Assembly: GCA_002477625.1 (NCBI GenBank)
Contig: DLQQ01000050.1
Coordinates: forward strand, 1 to 15,434
Reading direction: 5' to 3'
Source: Candidatus Arcticimaribacter sp. UBA7428
GTDB taxonomy: Bacteria > Bacteroidota > Bacteroidia > Flavobacteriales > Flavobacteriaceae
DNA length: 15,434 nucleotides
The translations under genes and the position numbers were made by a program. The notes under the pieces were generated by a model. That model saw only the letters and a program-made list of their open reading frames with translations, searched no databases and was not told where the DNA came from. This document shows, piece after piece, positions 5,469-13,647 of this stretch. The stretch's first letter is position 1. Each line of letters begins with the position of its first letter.

Positions 5469-8065
5469 AGTTCTAGTTTGATTTGTGATTCGTCATCATT
5501 TGAATCTTTCAATTGATTTGGGTCAACAACTTCTACATCATCAAGAGGCTCTTCTTCAGCATCTTCATAAGGCAACGATTCAGCTAAAACAACCTCTTTG
5601 AGCTTATCTTGGGTAAGTTGATTTCCTAGAGCTTTAAATCCTTTAATGCCAATGAATTCCTCCACAACAATACGTTTGTTCGGAAGTGGATCACCTCCCC
5701 GTGGCTTTGTAAAAATCAATTCAATTACTGGACGCCATTCGGTAGATACAAATAGTAATTTTGCATCTTCTTTCAGGAAGTTGTCCTCCTTGTTTTCATT
5801 TTCAATCAAAAAGCGCTTGATGAAACAACGTTCTTTTTCAGCATCGAAATATACAGCCGTCACCGGGCGGTTTTCAACCCATCGCTCCATAATTGCTGGT
5901 GGCGCATCGAAATGTAAGCTCAAATCAGGAGTAACGGTTTTTGCATCTCCTTTGCTGTTTATAATCAAGAGTTTGTCGTCACCTCGGAAAGCTCCGAGAA
6001 GATCTCCACGATCGTCGACGTTCAACTTCATAACGATGGGGTCAAACCAAATACTTCTTGGTTTTAAAGTAGAAACACCTTTTTCTTTAAGTTCAACACG
6101 AAGAATATTATGTTTGGAAACAATATTGCCTTTAACGCCTCTCCCCTTGATCTGAAGGTCGGCAAAATCAATCTCCCATTTCAATTTTTTAGCAGTACCT
6201 GTATTCCTTAAAATTACCGTAATAATCTCGGCTTCTCCATTGGGATTGGCCGTGAAATACAGTATTTGAGAACCCGGCTTCCCTTGAGTAAGCGGATAGG
6301 CTTTATCACGGGTAACACCAGTAACAGCGAAGCGTTTGATATAAGAATTACCGCCTTTTCCGTCTCGATATATCAGGTTATACACCGTACGTTGATCTTT
6401 CTTTTTAAAAACGGCTGCATAGATGATGTCTTTCTCGATAAAAACTTTGCTATCAACTTTTACAACTTGCATAATACCGCTTCGAGTAAACACAATTACA
6501 TCGTCAATATCTGCACAATCACAAACATACTCGTCTTTCTTTAAAGATGTTCCGATAAACCCTTCTTCTCTATTCACATAAAGCTTGAGGTTTCGAACAA
6601 CAACCTTGGCTGCATCTACATCATCAAAGGTTCGAATCTCCGACATACGGTCTTTATCTTTACCATACGTTTTTTTAAGTTGGGTAAAATAATTAATTGC
6701 GTATTCTATGAGATTATCCAGGTAATTCTGAATTTCTTTTATTTCATTTTCCAGTGCATCAATACGTTGCTGTGCCTTGTCGATATCAAATTTCGAAATT
6801 CGCTTAATCTTAATTTCTGTCAAACGAACCAAATCATCTTCAACAACAGCGCGCTTGAGTATTGAAGTAAACGGTTTTAAGCCTTCGTCAATTGCGTTCA
6901 AAACACCTTCCCAAGTCTCTTCTTCTTCAATAGCTCGATACACTTTATTTTCAATAAAAATTCGCTCTAAGGAAGCAAAGTGCCATTGATCCTGAAGCTC
7001 ATCCAGCTTTACTTCTAGCTCCTTTTTTAAGGTCTGAACAGAGGAGTCTGTTGAGATACGAAGCATGTCAGACACACCAATAAAGTGGGGCTTATGATCA
7101 ATAATAACACAACCTAGAGGTGATATCGAGCTTTCACAAGCTGTAAATGCATACAATGCATCTATGGTTTTGTCGGGCGAAATTCCGTTAGGTAAATGGA
7201 TCAGAATTTCTACATTGGCAGCCGTATTGTCTTCAATTTTACGCACTCGTATTTTTCCTTTCTCATTTGCCTTCAGAATCGACTCAATTAAACTTGAGGT
7301 AGTTGTACTGAAAGGAATTTCTGTAATAATCAGGGTATTTTTGTCTTGGGAACTAATTTTAGCACGAACCCGAACTTTACCGCCGCGAAGTCCGTCGTTA
7401 TAATTTTGAACATCAATAATACCACCCGTCTGAAAATCAGGAACTAAAGTGAATTTTTTACCTTTTAAATAAGCAATACTTGCTTGAATTAATTCATTGA
7501 AGTTATGCGGTAAAATTTTGGTTGATAAACCTACAGCAATACCTTCGGCACCTTGTGCGAGTAGTAATGGGAATTTAACGGGAAGGTTTACCGGTTCTTT
7601 TTTACGACCGTCATATGAGAGTTGCCAATCAGTTACTTTGGGACTAAAAACAACCTCCAAAGCAAATTTAGACAATCTTGCTTCAATGTATCGAGAGGCA
7701 GCTGCACGGTCGCCGGTGAGTATGTTCCCCCAATTACCTTGCATGTCGATCATCAAATCTTTTTGACCGATTTGTACCATGGCATCGGCTATACTAGCAT
7801 CACCGTGAGGGTGATACTGCATGGTATGCCCAACTATATTGGCAACTTTATTGTATCGACCGTCATCTAAATCCTTCATTGAATGAAGAATTCGACGCTG
7901 TACAGGTTTTAAACCATCTGAAATTGCTGGGACTGCACGCTCTAAAATAACATAAGAAGCATAATCAAGGAACCAATCCTTGTACATACCGGTTACCTTT
8001 ACTAGGGTGTCCTTTCCTTGTGCTGCTGCACCACTATCCTCCTCGTAGAATTCTTTTTCTTCCAT
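5465..8065 (-). CDS. parC: DNA topoisomerase IV subunit A (GyrA/ParC family)
   Basis: An 866-residue type IIA topoisomerase breakage-reunion subunit, which decatenates and relaxes DNA together with ParE. The catalytic tyrosine is Tyr126 in AAASRYIEARLS. The winged-helix/tower region spans about 30-420 with ISDGLKPVQRRIL at 48-60, a charged coiled segment follows at about 424-470, and a C-terminal beta-pinwheel-like region runs from about 485 to 820. The protein ends in an acidic tail. I see no GyrA-box (QRRGGKG-type), which favours topoisomerase IV over gyrase. The quinolone-resistance region reads HPHGDASIAD (85-94), with Ala90 where E. coli ParC has Ser80. The start is 2 nt after the parE stop, indicating cotranscription; the last codons overlap the terC end on the other strand. 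Confidence 0.95.
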   Translation of the reverse strand: MEEKEFYEEDSGAAAQGKDTLVKVTGMYKDWFLDYASYVILERAVPAISDGLKPVQRRILHSMKDLDDGRYNKVANIVGHTMQYHPHGDASIADAMVQIGQKDLMIDMQGNWGNILTGDRAAASRYIEARLSKFALEVVFSPKVTDWQLSYDGRKKEPVNLPVKFPLLLAQGAEGIAVGLSTKILPHNFNELIQASIAYLKGKKFTLVPDFQTGGIIDVQNYNDGLRGGKVRVRAKISSQDKNTLIITEIPFSTTTSSLIESILKANEKGKIRVRKIEDNTAANVEILIHLPNGISPDKTIDALYAFTACESSISPLGCVIIDHKPHFIGVSDMLRISTDSSVQTLKKELEVKLDELQDQWHFASLERIFIENKVYRAIEEEETWEGVLNAIDEGLKPFTSILKRAVVEDDLVRLTEIKIKRISKFDIDKAQQRIDALENEIKEIQNYLDNLIEYAINYFTQLKKTYGKDKDRMSEIRTFDDVDAAKVVVRNLKLYVNREEGFIGTSLKKDEYVCDCADIDDVIVFTRSGIMQVVKVDSKVFIEKDIIYAAVFKKKDQRTVYNLIYRDGKGGNSYIKRFAVTGVTRDKAYPLTQGKPGSQILYFTANPNGEAEIITVILRNTGTAKKLKWEIDFADLQIKGRGVKGNIVSKHNILRVELKEKGVSTLKPRSIWFDPIVMKLNVDDRGDLLGAFRGDDKLLIINSKGDAKTVTPDLSLHFDAPPAIMERWVENRPVTAVYFDAEKERCFIKRFLIENENKEDNFLKEDAKLLFVSTEWRPVIELIFTKPRGGDPLPNKRIVVEEFIGIKGFKALGNQLTQDKLKEVVLAESLPYEDAEEEPLDDVEVVDPNQLKDSNDDESQIKLEL

Positions 8066-8067
8066 TT

Positions 8068-9927
8068 CTAGCTTTCCGATTCTGCTAAATCTAATTCTAC
8101 TTTTAGATTATTAATGATAAATTCTTGTCGATCCGGCGTATTCTTCCCCATGTAAAACTGGAGTAATTCTTCTATGGTTGTCGATTTGTCTAACATGATG
8201 GGGTCTAAACGAATATCGTCTCCAATAAAGTGTTTAAACTCATCTGGAGAAATTTCTCCCAAGCCTTTGAATCGTGTAATTTCAGCTTTTCCTCTCAAGG
8301 TCTCAATGGCATCTACACGTTCTTGTTCTGAATAACAATAAAAGGTTTGCTTTTTATCTCGAACACGATAAAGTGGAGTCTGTAGGATATACAAATGCCC
8401 TTCTTTGATTAATTCTGGGAAGAACTGCAAGAAAAAAGTAATTAACAGCAAGCGAATGTGCATACCGTCGACATCAGCATCGGTAGCTATTACGATATTA
8501 TTATACCGCAAATCTGCCAAACTATCTTCAATGTTGAGTGCTGCTTGTAGCAAGTTAAATTCTTCATTCTCGTAGACAATTTTCTTCGTCATACCAAAAG
8601 TATTCAACGGCTTTCCTCGCAAACTAAAAACGGCTTGTGTATTCACATCCCTTGACTTGGTAATCGACCCACTTGCAGAATCACCTTCGGTAATGAATAC
8701 CGTGGAATCGAGTCTTCTATCTTTCTTAAGATCACCTAAATGCACACGACAATCTCGTAATTTTTTATTGTGTAAATTCGATTTTTTAGCACGATCACGC
8801 GCAAGTTTTCGGATACCCGATAACTCTTTGCGCTCTTTTTCAGCCTGCATTATTTTACGTTGAATCTTCTCTGCAGTATCTGGATTTTTATGTAAAAAAT
8901 TATCCAGTTGTGTTCCTAAAAACTCATGGATATACGACCGAACTGTAGGCATTTTTTCGCCCATTTCGGTGGATCCCAATTTGGTTTTGGTTTGCGATTC
9001 AAAAATAGGTTCCATAACCTTGATGCTTACAGCTGCAATTATGGATTTTCGAATATCAGAGGCATCGTAATTTTTACCAAAAAATTCCCGCACCGTCTTG
9101 ACTACTGCTTCTCTAAACGCCGCTAAGTGTGTTCCACCTTGGGTAGTGTTTTGGCCATTCACAAATGAATGGTATTCCTCGCTATACTGTGTTCTGCTGT
9201 GTGTGAGGGCAACTTCAATATCATTGCCGCGTAGATGAACGATGGGATAAAGTAAATCCGATTCATTGATGATGTCTTCCAATAAATCCTTTAACCCGTT
9301 TTCTGAAAAATACTTTTCCCCATTAAAGTCAATTGTCAATCCAGGATTGAGGTAGACATAATATTTAATCATTTTCACAATGTATTCATTGCGGTAACGA
9401 TAGTTTTTAAAGATGGTCGTATCGGGTGTAAAAGTTACTTTGGTTCCCTTTCTTTTGGAACTTTCAAGGGGAGCGGCATCTTCAATTAAATTTCCAGCTT
9501 CGAAAGTTGCAAACTTTGAAAGGTTATCCCGGTTCGACTCGACTCTAAAAGCAGACGACAAAGCGTTTACTGCTTTTGTCCCTACTCCATTAAGTCCAAC
9601 AGATTTTTTAAAGGCTCGGGAATCGTATTTACCCCCTGTATTCATTTTAGAAACTACATCCACTACTTTGCCCAATGGAATTCCACGTCCGTAATCACGA
9701 ACACTCACTTCTTGGTCTTTAATCAAGATTTCGATGGTCTTCCCTGCGCCCATTACAAATTCATCAATACAGTTATCGAGAACTTCTTTAAGCAGGATAT
9801 AAATCCCGTCGTCTGGAGAAGATCCATCACCTAACTTACCAATATACATACCCGGGCGCATGCGAATATGCTCTTTCCAGTCAAGTGATCGTATATTGTC
9901 TTCGGTATATTGCGAGTTTTCTGCCAT
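8068..9927 (-). CDS. parE: DNA topoisomerase IV subunit B (GyrB/ParE family)
   Basis: A 619-residue ATPase subunit of topoisomerase IV. The N-terminal GHKL ATPase includes RMRPGMYIG, Glu48 and Asn52 in [12 protein letters not shown] (catalytic base and Mg ligand), DYGRGIP (78-84) and the [13 protein letters not shown] lid (111-123). The transducer carries SQTKTKLGS with the ATP-contacting QTK at 312-314. The TOPRIM domain shows ITEGDSASG (Glu414) and DADVDG (483-488), which bind the catalytic metals. It ends with the conserved [13 protein letters not shown] block. The length suits the compact ParE form, without the insertion of E. coli-type GyrB. It is the first gene of the parE-parC pair; no clear -7 element is seen in the 144 bp upstream. 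Confidence 0.96.
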   Translation of the reverse strand: MAENSQYTEDNIRSLDWKEHIRMRPGMYIGKLGDGSSPDDGIYILLKEVLDNCIDEFVMGAGKTIEILIKDQEVSVRDYGRGIPLGKVVDVVSKMNTGGKYDSRAFKKSVGLNGVGTKAVNALSSAFRVESNRDNLSKFATFEAGNLIEDAAPLESSKRKGTKVTFTPDTTIFKNYRYRNEYIVKMIKYYVYLNPGLTIDFNGEKYFSENGLKDLLEDIINESDLLYPIVHLRGNDIEVALTHSRTQYSEEYHSFVNGQNTTQGGTHLAAFREAVVKTVREFFGKNYDASDIRKSIIAAVSIKVMEPIFESQTKTKLGSTEMGEKMPTVRSYIHEFLGTQLDNFLHKNPDTAEKIQRKIMQAEKERKELSGIRKLARDRAKKSNLHNKKLRDCRVHLGDLKKDRRLDSTVFITEGDSASGSITKSRDVNTQAVFSLRGKPLNTFGMTKKIVYENEEFNLLQAALNIEDSLADLRYNNIVIATDADVDGMHIRLLLITFFLQFFPELIKEGHLYILQTPLYRVRDKKQTFYCYSEQERVDAIETLRGKAEITRFKGLGEISPDEFKHFIGDDIRLDPIMLDKSTTIEELLQFYMGKNTPDRQEFIINNLKVELDLAESES

Positions 9928-10027
9928 AGGAGATATCGGCTAATATAATAGTTCCATCGAAAAATTTGGAGCTAATTGCAGTAAAAAAAATTAACAAAAA
10001 AAGTTGAAAACTATTAAGTGGTTGTAG

Positions 10028-10076
10028 GATAATGGATTCAATAAAAAACAATATGTTTTTTATTGAATCCATTATC
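10028..10076. terminator. 22-bp perfect inverted repeat at the purC stop codon; hairpin or terminator
   Basis: Bases 10028-10049 and 10055-10076 are exact reverse complements separated by the 5-nt loop AATAT. A G-U and an A-U pair could extend the stem by two. The purC stop codon (10072-10074) lies inside the stem base. The run of T typical of an intrinsic terminator follows on the plus strand (CTTTTTTTTAAA, 10076-10087), not on the minus strand, where the neighbouring genes are read. So it may be an mRNA 3'-end structure for purC rather than a classic terminator. Confidence 0.6.
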
Positions 10077-11019
10077 TTTTTTTTAAATATGAAAGAATAT
10101 TCGTTTCGATTCTCTTTTCAATCGTAGCCACATCAGCTTTTATAAATTTCTTACCCGTTATGTGTTCGTATAATTCGATATAACGTTCCGAAACCTCTTG
10201 GATGTACGCATTACTCATTTCAGGAATTTGTTGCCCTTCAAGGCCCTGAAATCCGTGCGCAATAAGCCACTGACGAACAAATTCTTTGGAGAGTTGTTTT
10301 TGTGTTTCCCCCTTTGCCTGACGTGCAGCATAACCTTCTTGATAAAAATATCGGGAGGAATCGGGTGTATGGATTTCATCTATCAACACAATAGTTCCAT
10401 CAGCTGTTTTACCGAATTCATATTTAGTGTCGACAAGAATTAATCCTTTATCAGCAGCTAACTGAGTTCCACGTTCGAATAAAGCTCGGGTATAGTTTTC
10501 TAATACGATATAATCTGCTTCAGATACAATTCCTTGGCGTATAATCTCTTCTCTTGAAATATCCTCATCATGACCTTCTTCTGCCTTTGTAGCTGGAGTA
10601 ATGATGGGCGCAGGGAAGGGATCGTTTTCAATCATTCCGTCTGGCATAGCAACGCCACAAAGAATTCTTTTACCTAATTTATACTCCCGTGCGGCATGAC
10701 CCGAAAGGTAGCCTCGGATAACCATTTCAACTTTAAACGGCTCACAACGCTTGCCTATCGCTACCGAAGGATCTGGGGTAGCCTCCAACCAATTCGGAAC
10801 AATATCCTTGGTTGCATCCATCATATGGGTAGCAATTTGATTTAAAATTTGTCCTTTATAAGGGATTCCCTTAGGCATTACTACATCAAAAGCCGAAAGC
10901 TTGTCGGTAGCAATCATAACCAGTAAATCGTTTTCAAGACTAATGACTTCACGAACCTTCCCAATGTATTTGGATTGCTGGCCCGGAAGGGAAAAAGACG
11001 ATGCTAATAGTGTATTCAT
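10072..11019 (-). CDS. purC: Phosphoribosylaminoimidazole-succinocarboxamide synthase (SAICAR synthetase)
   Basis: This cytosolic enzyme condenses CAIR with aspartate using ATP to form SAICAR in de novo purine synthesis. The 315-residue protein shows the family blocks in order: YIGKVREV (ATP-binding loop), [14 protein letters not shown] (36-49), [12 protein letters not shown] (96-107), [12 protein letters not shown] (141-152), LVDTKYEFG (195-203) and [13 protein letters not shown] (212-224). The length fits the longer form (about 300-320) known from Bacteroidota and eukaryotes rather than the roughly 240-residue E. coli form. It starts 9 nt after the phoH stop, so it is probably the second gene of a phoH-purC transcript; the long hairpin lies at its 3' end. 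Confidence 0.96.
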   Translation of the reverse strand: MNTLLASSFSLPGQQSKYIGKVREVISLENDLLVMIATDKLSAFDVVMPKGIPYKGQILNQIATHMMDATKDIVPNWLEATPDPSVAIGKRCEPFKVEMVIRGYLSGHAAREYKLGKRILCGVAMPDGMIENDPFPAPIITPATKAEEGHDEDISREEIIRQGIVSEADYIVLENYTRALFERGTQLAADKGLILVDTKYEFGKTADGTIVLIDEIHTPDSSRYFYQEGYAARQAKGETQKQLSKEFVRQWLIAHGFQGLEGQQIPEMSNAYIQEVSERYIELYEHITGKKFIKADVATIEKRIETNILSYLKKR

Positions 11020-11028
11020 GTATTGGTA

Positions 11029-11982
11029 TTAATTTTGGTGCTCAATATTTCTGTAAGCTTCTATTACTTTTCGAACGAGTCGGTGACGGATTACATCCTT
11101 ATCATCTAAATAAATCATGCCAATTCCGTCTGTTTCTTTTAAAACAAGTAAGGCTTCTTTGAGTCCAGAAATTGTTCTTCGGGGTAAATCGATTTGCCCG
11201 GGGTCGCCTGTGATGATGAATTTGGCGTGCGTTCCCATTCTCGTCAAAAACATTTTCATCTGCGCATGGGTTGTATTTTGAGCCTCATCAAGAATAACAA
11301 AGGCATGATCGAGTGTTCTACCGCGCATAAAGGCTAATGGAGCTATCTGAATGGTGCCTTTTTCTAAATAGGAAGCCAAACGCTCTGCGGGAATCATATC
11401 GCGTAGTGCGTCGTATAAAGGCTGCATATAGGGATCGAGCTTTTCCTTCATATCCCCCGGCAAAAAACCAAGGTTCTCCCCTGCTTCTACTGCAGGACGT
11501 GTAAGAATGATCCGTTTTACTTGTTTTTCTTTTAGGGCTTGAACCGCTAGCGCAACGGATGTATAGGTTTTTCCAGTTCCAGCAGGGCCAACTGCAAAGA
11601 GCATATCGTTTTTTTTACTGAGTTGAACCAAACGTTGCTGATTGATTGTTTTGGCCTTGATGGTTCTTCCTCCGACTCCGTGAACAATAAAAGATTCCTT
11701 GTCGTCCATTGCTTCTATTGCCTTCGAAGAGTCTGCGGTTAGAATACGTTCTAGAGTATCCTGATCGAGTTTATTGAATTTTGTGAAATGAGCAACAAGC
11801 ATTTCAATACGCTTTTCAAATTCATCTAAAATTACCTCTTCACCGAAGGCTTTTATGGTATTCCCACGTGCTACTATTTTCAGCTTTGGAAAATAGGTTC
11901 GCAACAATTCAACATTGGTGTTTTGATCACCAAAGAACTCTCTCGGATTTACTTCAACTAACTCAATTTTTATCTCATTCAA
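11029..11982 (-). CDS. phoH: PhoH-like P-loop ATPase
   Basis: A 317-residue cytosolic NTPase of the PhoH/YbeZ family, which is linked to RNA metabolism and often partners the RNase YbeY. An N-terminal KH-like region (about 1-65, with VARGNTIKAFGEE) precedes the ATPase core. Walker A is GPAGTGKT (132-139), TRPAVEAGENLGFLPGDMKEK follows at 161-181, Walker B is VILDEAQN (229-236) and the sensor block is ITGDPGQIDLP (257-267). Length and motif order are those of a full member. It is read divergently from the DUF62 gene across 101 bp, and purC follows after 9 nt on the same strand. The ybeY gene is not in this window. Confidence 0.94.
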   Translation of the reverse strand: MNEIKIELVEVNPREFFGDQNTNVELLRTYFPKLKIVARGNTIKAFGEEVILDEFEKRIEMLVAHFTKFNKLDQDTLERILTADSSKAIEAMDDKESFIVHGVGGRTIKAKTINQQRLVQLSKKNDMLFAVGPAGTGKTYTSVALAVQALKEKQVKRIILTRPAVEAGENLGFLPGDMKEKLDPYMQPLYDALRDMIPAERLASYLEKGTIQIAPLAFMRGRTLDHAFVILDEAQNTTHAQMKMFLTRMGTHAKFIITGDPGQIDLPRRTISGLKEALLVLKETDGIGMIYLDDKDVIRHRLVRKVIEAYRNIEHQN

Positions 11983-12034
11983 AAGCCACTGCGTTTTAAG
12001 GTTATTTTCTTTAAGGATTTGTAAGTTTGTATTT

Positions 12035-12042
12035 CAAAATTA
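12035..12042 (-). promoter_or_regulatory. Probable -7 promoter element for phoH-purC
   Basis: The minus strand reads TAATTTTG, an exact TAnnTTTG match. It would start transcription about 45 nt before the phoH ATG at 11982. The -33 TTG is missing or poor. No equally good element was found on the plus strand for the divergent gene at 12084. Confidence 0.45.
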
Positions 12043-12083
12043 CTGTTTTAGTTTAAATAACTTTTAAAATATATCGTTTCTTT

Positions 12084-12914
12084 ATGTCAATAGTAAGCCT
12101 GATTACCGATTTTGGATTAAAGGACTACTTTGTGGCGGCAATTAAGGCTGAATTACATCAAGAAATCAAGGATGCTCATATTGTTGATATCTCCCACCAA
12201 GTGAGCCCTTTTAATCATACCGAAGCGGCTTACATCTTGACAAATGCATACAAAGCATTTCCAAAAGGGAGTATTCATATAGTGGGTGTCGATTCTGAAT
12301 TCAGCCCAGAGAACTCGCATATAGTCATGTTGTTCGACGGACATTTTTTTATCGGGGCAAACAACGGTATTTTGTCATTGATTAAAGACGATCGTGTTCC
12401 AGACAAGCTAGTAGAAATTAATATCCACAACAACATCACCTCTTCTTTTCCAGTTTTAGATGTTTTTGTAAAAGTTGCTGGGCATATTTCAAGAAAAGGC
12501 AGTTTAGATGTTATTGGGAAATCCATAACAGAGATTAAGGAAGTTACTGGAGTAAGACCCGTTATCAATCCAGCAGAGGATCAAATTCTTGGGAGTGTTA
12601 TTTATATTGATAACTTTGGGAATGTGGTAACCAACATTACTGAAAAATTATTTAATGAATATAGAAAAGGGCGTGCCTTTACAATTTTTGCAAAAAGTAT
12701 AAAATTCAACTCCATTCATACTTCCTATACAGAGGCTATAAATTTCAATGTACCAAAGGAAAACCGTGACCAAGATGGGAAGAAAATTGCGTTATTCAAT
12801 GCTGCTGGACACCTGGAGCTTTCCATATACAAAAGTAATCCTCAAACTGTTGGGAGTGCGCAAAGCCTCTTTGGGCTTGAATTCAGAGATACCGTAACGA
12901 TTAAATTCAATTAA
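12084..12914 (+). CDS. DUF62 / SAM hydroxide adenosyltransferase-like protein
   Basis: A 276-residue member of the family that includes SAM hydrolases, SalL chlorinase and fluorinase. Visible family blocks are LITDFGLKDYFVAAIKAEL (6-24, Asp9), VDISHQVSPFNHTEAAYIL (34-52), a VxxVD block with Asp70, GANNGILSLI (91-100), and the C-terminal-domain start GSVIYIDNFGNVVTNIT. Characterised hydrolases use an Asp-Arg-His triad in DPGVGxxR and FHGRD motifs. Here these read DSEFSPEN (Asn77 in the Arg position) and SFPVLD (Pro123 in the His position). SAM binding is plausible; the reaction is not established and annotation as a halogenase would be unsafe. It starts a plus-strand unit with gldF beginning 1 nt after its stop. 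Confidence 0.88.
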   Translation: MSIVSLITDFGLKDYFVAAIKAELHQEIKDAHIVDISHQVSPFNHTEAAYILTNAYKAFPKGSIHIVGVDSEFSPENSHIVMLFDGHFFIGANNGILSLIKDDRVPDKLVEINIHNNITSSFPVLDVFVKVAGHISRKGSLDVIGKSITEIKEVTGVRPVINPAEDQILGSVIYIDNFGNVVTNITEKLFNEYRKGRAFTIFAKSIKFNSIHTSYTEAINFNVPKENRDQDGKKIALFNAAGHLELSIYKSNPQTVGSAQSLFGLEFRDTVTIKFN

Positions 12915-12915
12915 T

Positions 12916-13647
12916 ATGCTGGCCATCGCCAAGAGAGAAATACGATCCTTTTTTACAACCCCCTTGGGTTACAGTATACTGGCTGTGTTTTTTATCATAA
13001 ACGGTTTGCTCCTTTGGGTTTTTACAAATGCTTTCAATTTGATTGACTCTGGTTTTGCCGACCTTAATTTATATTTCGAATTGATGCCTTGGTTGTTCTT
13101 ATTTCTTATCCCAGCTATCGGGATGAAAGCTTTTTCAGAAGAAATTAAATCCGGAACAATCGCTTTACTTTTCACCAAACCCATTGCTATTTGGGAATTG
13201 ATCTTAGGGAAATTTTTGGGGATGTTATTTCTAATCGGCTGCAGTCTTGTAGCAAGTTTTATATATATATATGTTGTTTTAGAATTGAAACTTGAGTCTG
13301 ATGTTTTTGATTGGGGCGCATTTTGGGGATCATTCCTAGGACTCTTTTTCTTAGCCGCTTTGTTTTCCAGTATCACCTTATGCTGCTCTTGTTTCTCAAA
13401 AAATCAAGTGGTTGCATTTTTAGCCGCTGTCTTGCTTTGTTTTCTCCATTTTTATGGCTGGGGAGAAGCTTCACTTTACTTTTCTGACAATACGATTTAC
13501 AGCTTTTTAAATGCCGTTGGAATTAGCTCCCATTACAATCAAATGAGTAAGGGGATTATTGATAGTAAAGATTTAATTTATTTTCTAGGGCAACTTTTTC
13601 TTTTTATTTTTTTCGCTGTTAATCAACTTCATAAATTAAAGCGATAA
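12916..13647 (+). CDS. gldF: Gliding motility ABC transporter permease GldF
   Basis: A 243-residue ABC-2-type inner-membrane permease. About six hydrophobic segments are visible (roughly 18-38, 56-72, 100-122, 136-157, 164-180, 219-236). The N-terminal KREIRSFFTTPLGY and the MKAFSEEIKSGTIALLFTKPI block between segments 2 and 3 are typical of GldF. In Flavobacterium johnsoniae GldF works with GldG and the ATPase GldA and is needed for gliding; the substrate is unknown. No ATPase gene is present here, so gldA must lie elsewhere. The ATG is 1 nt after the preceding stop, and its own TAA shares one base with the gldG ATG (TAATG at 13645-13649), indicating translational coupling. Confidence 0.93.
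   Translation: MLAIAKREIRSFFTTPLGYSILAVFFIINGLLLWVFTNAFNLIDSGFADLNLYFELMPWLFLFLIPAIGMKAFSEEIKSGTIALLFTKPIAIWELILGKFLGMLFLIGCSLVASFIYIYVVLELKLESDVFDWGAFWGSFLGLFFLAALFSSITLCCSCFSKNQVVAFLAAVLLCFLHFYGWGEASLYFSDNTIYSFLNAVGISSHYNQMSKGIIDSKDLIYFLGQLFLFIFFAVNQLHKLKR

Noticed and set aside
5646..6155. 169-codon open frame on the plus strand opposite the end of parC
   Set aside because: It is antisense to a clearly conserved topoisomerase frame, and its translation is low-complexity, Ser/Arg-rich with no recognisable domain. The other open frames opposite parC and parE are the same kind of shadow.
9881..10072. 63-codon minus-strand frame between purC and parE
   Set aside because: It overlaps the parE start in another frame and its beginning is encoded by the perfect hairpin; the sequence has no protein-like character and no family resemblance.
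12084..12914. Annotation as SAM-dependent chlorinase or fluorinase
   Set aside because: Halogenase-specific features cannot be shown, the family is mostly non-halogenating, and the active-site motifs here differ from both hydrolases and halogenases.
13256..13273. (TA)n run inside gldF as a possible phase-variable repeat
   Set aside because: Only about six to seven dinucleotide units, within a membrane helix (Ile-Tyr codons) of an intact gene; this is short for slippage switching and fits local A+T-rich codon use.
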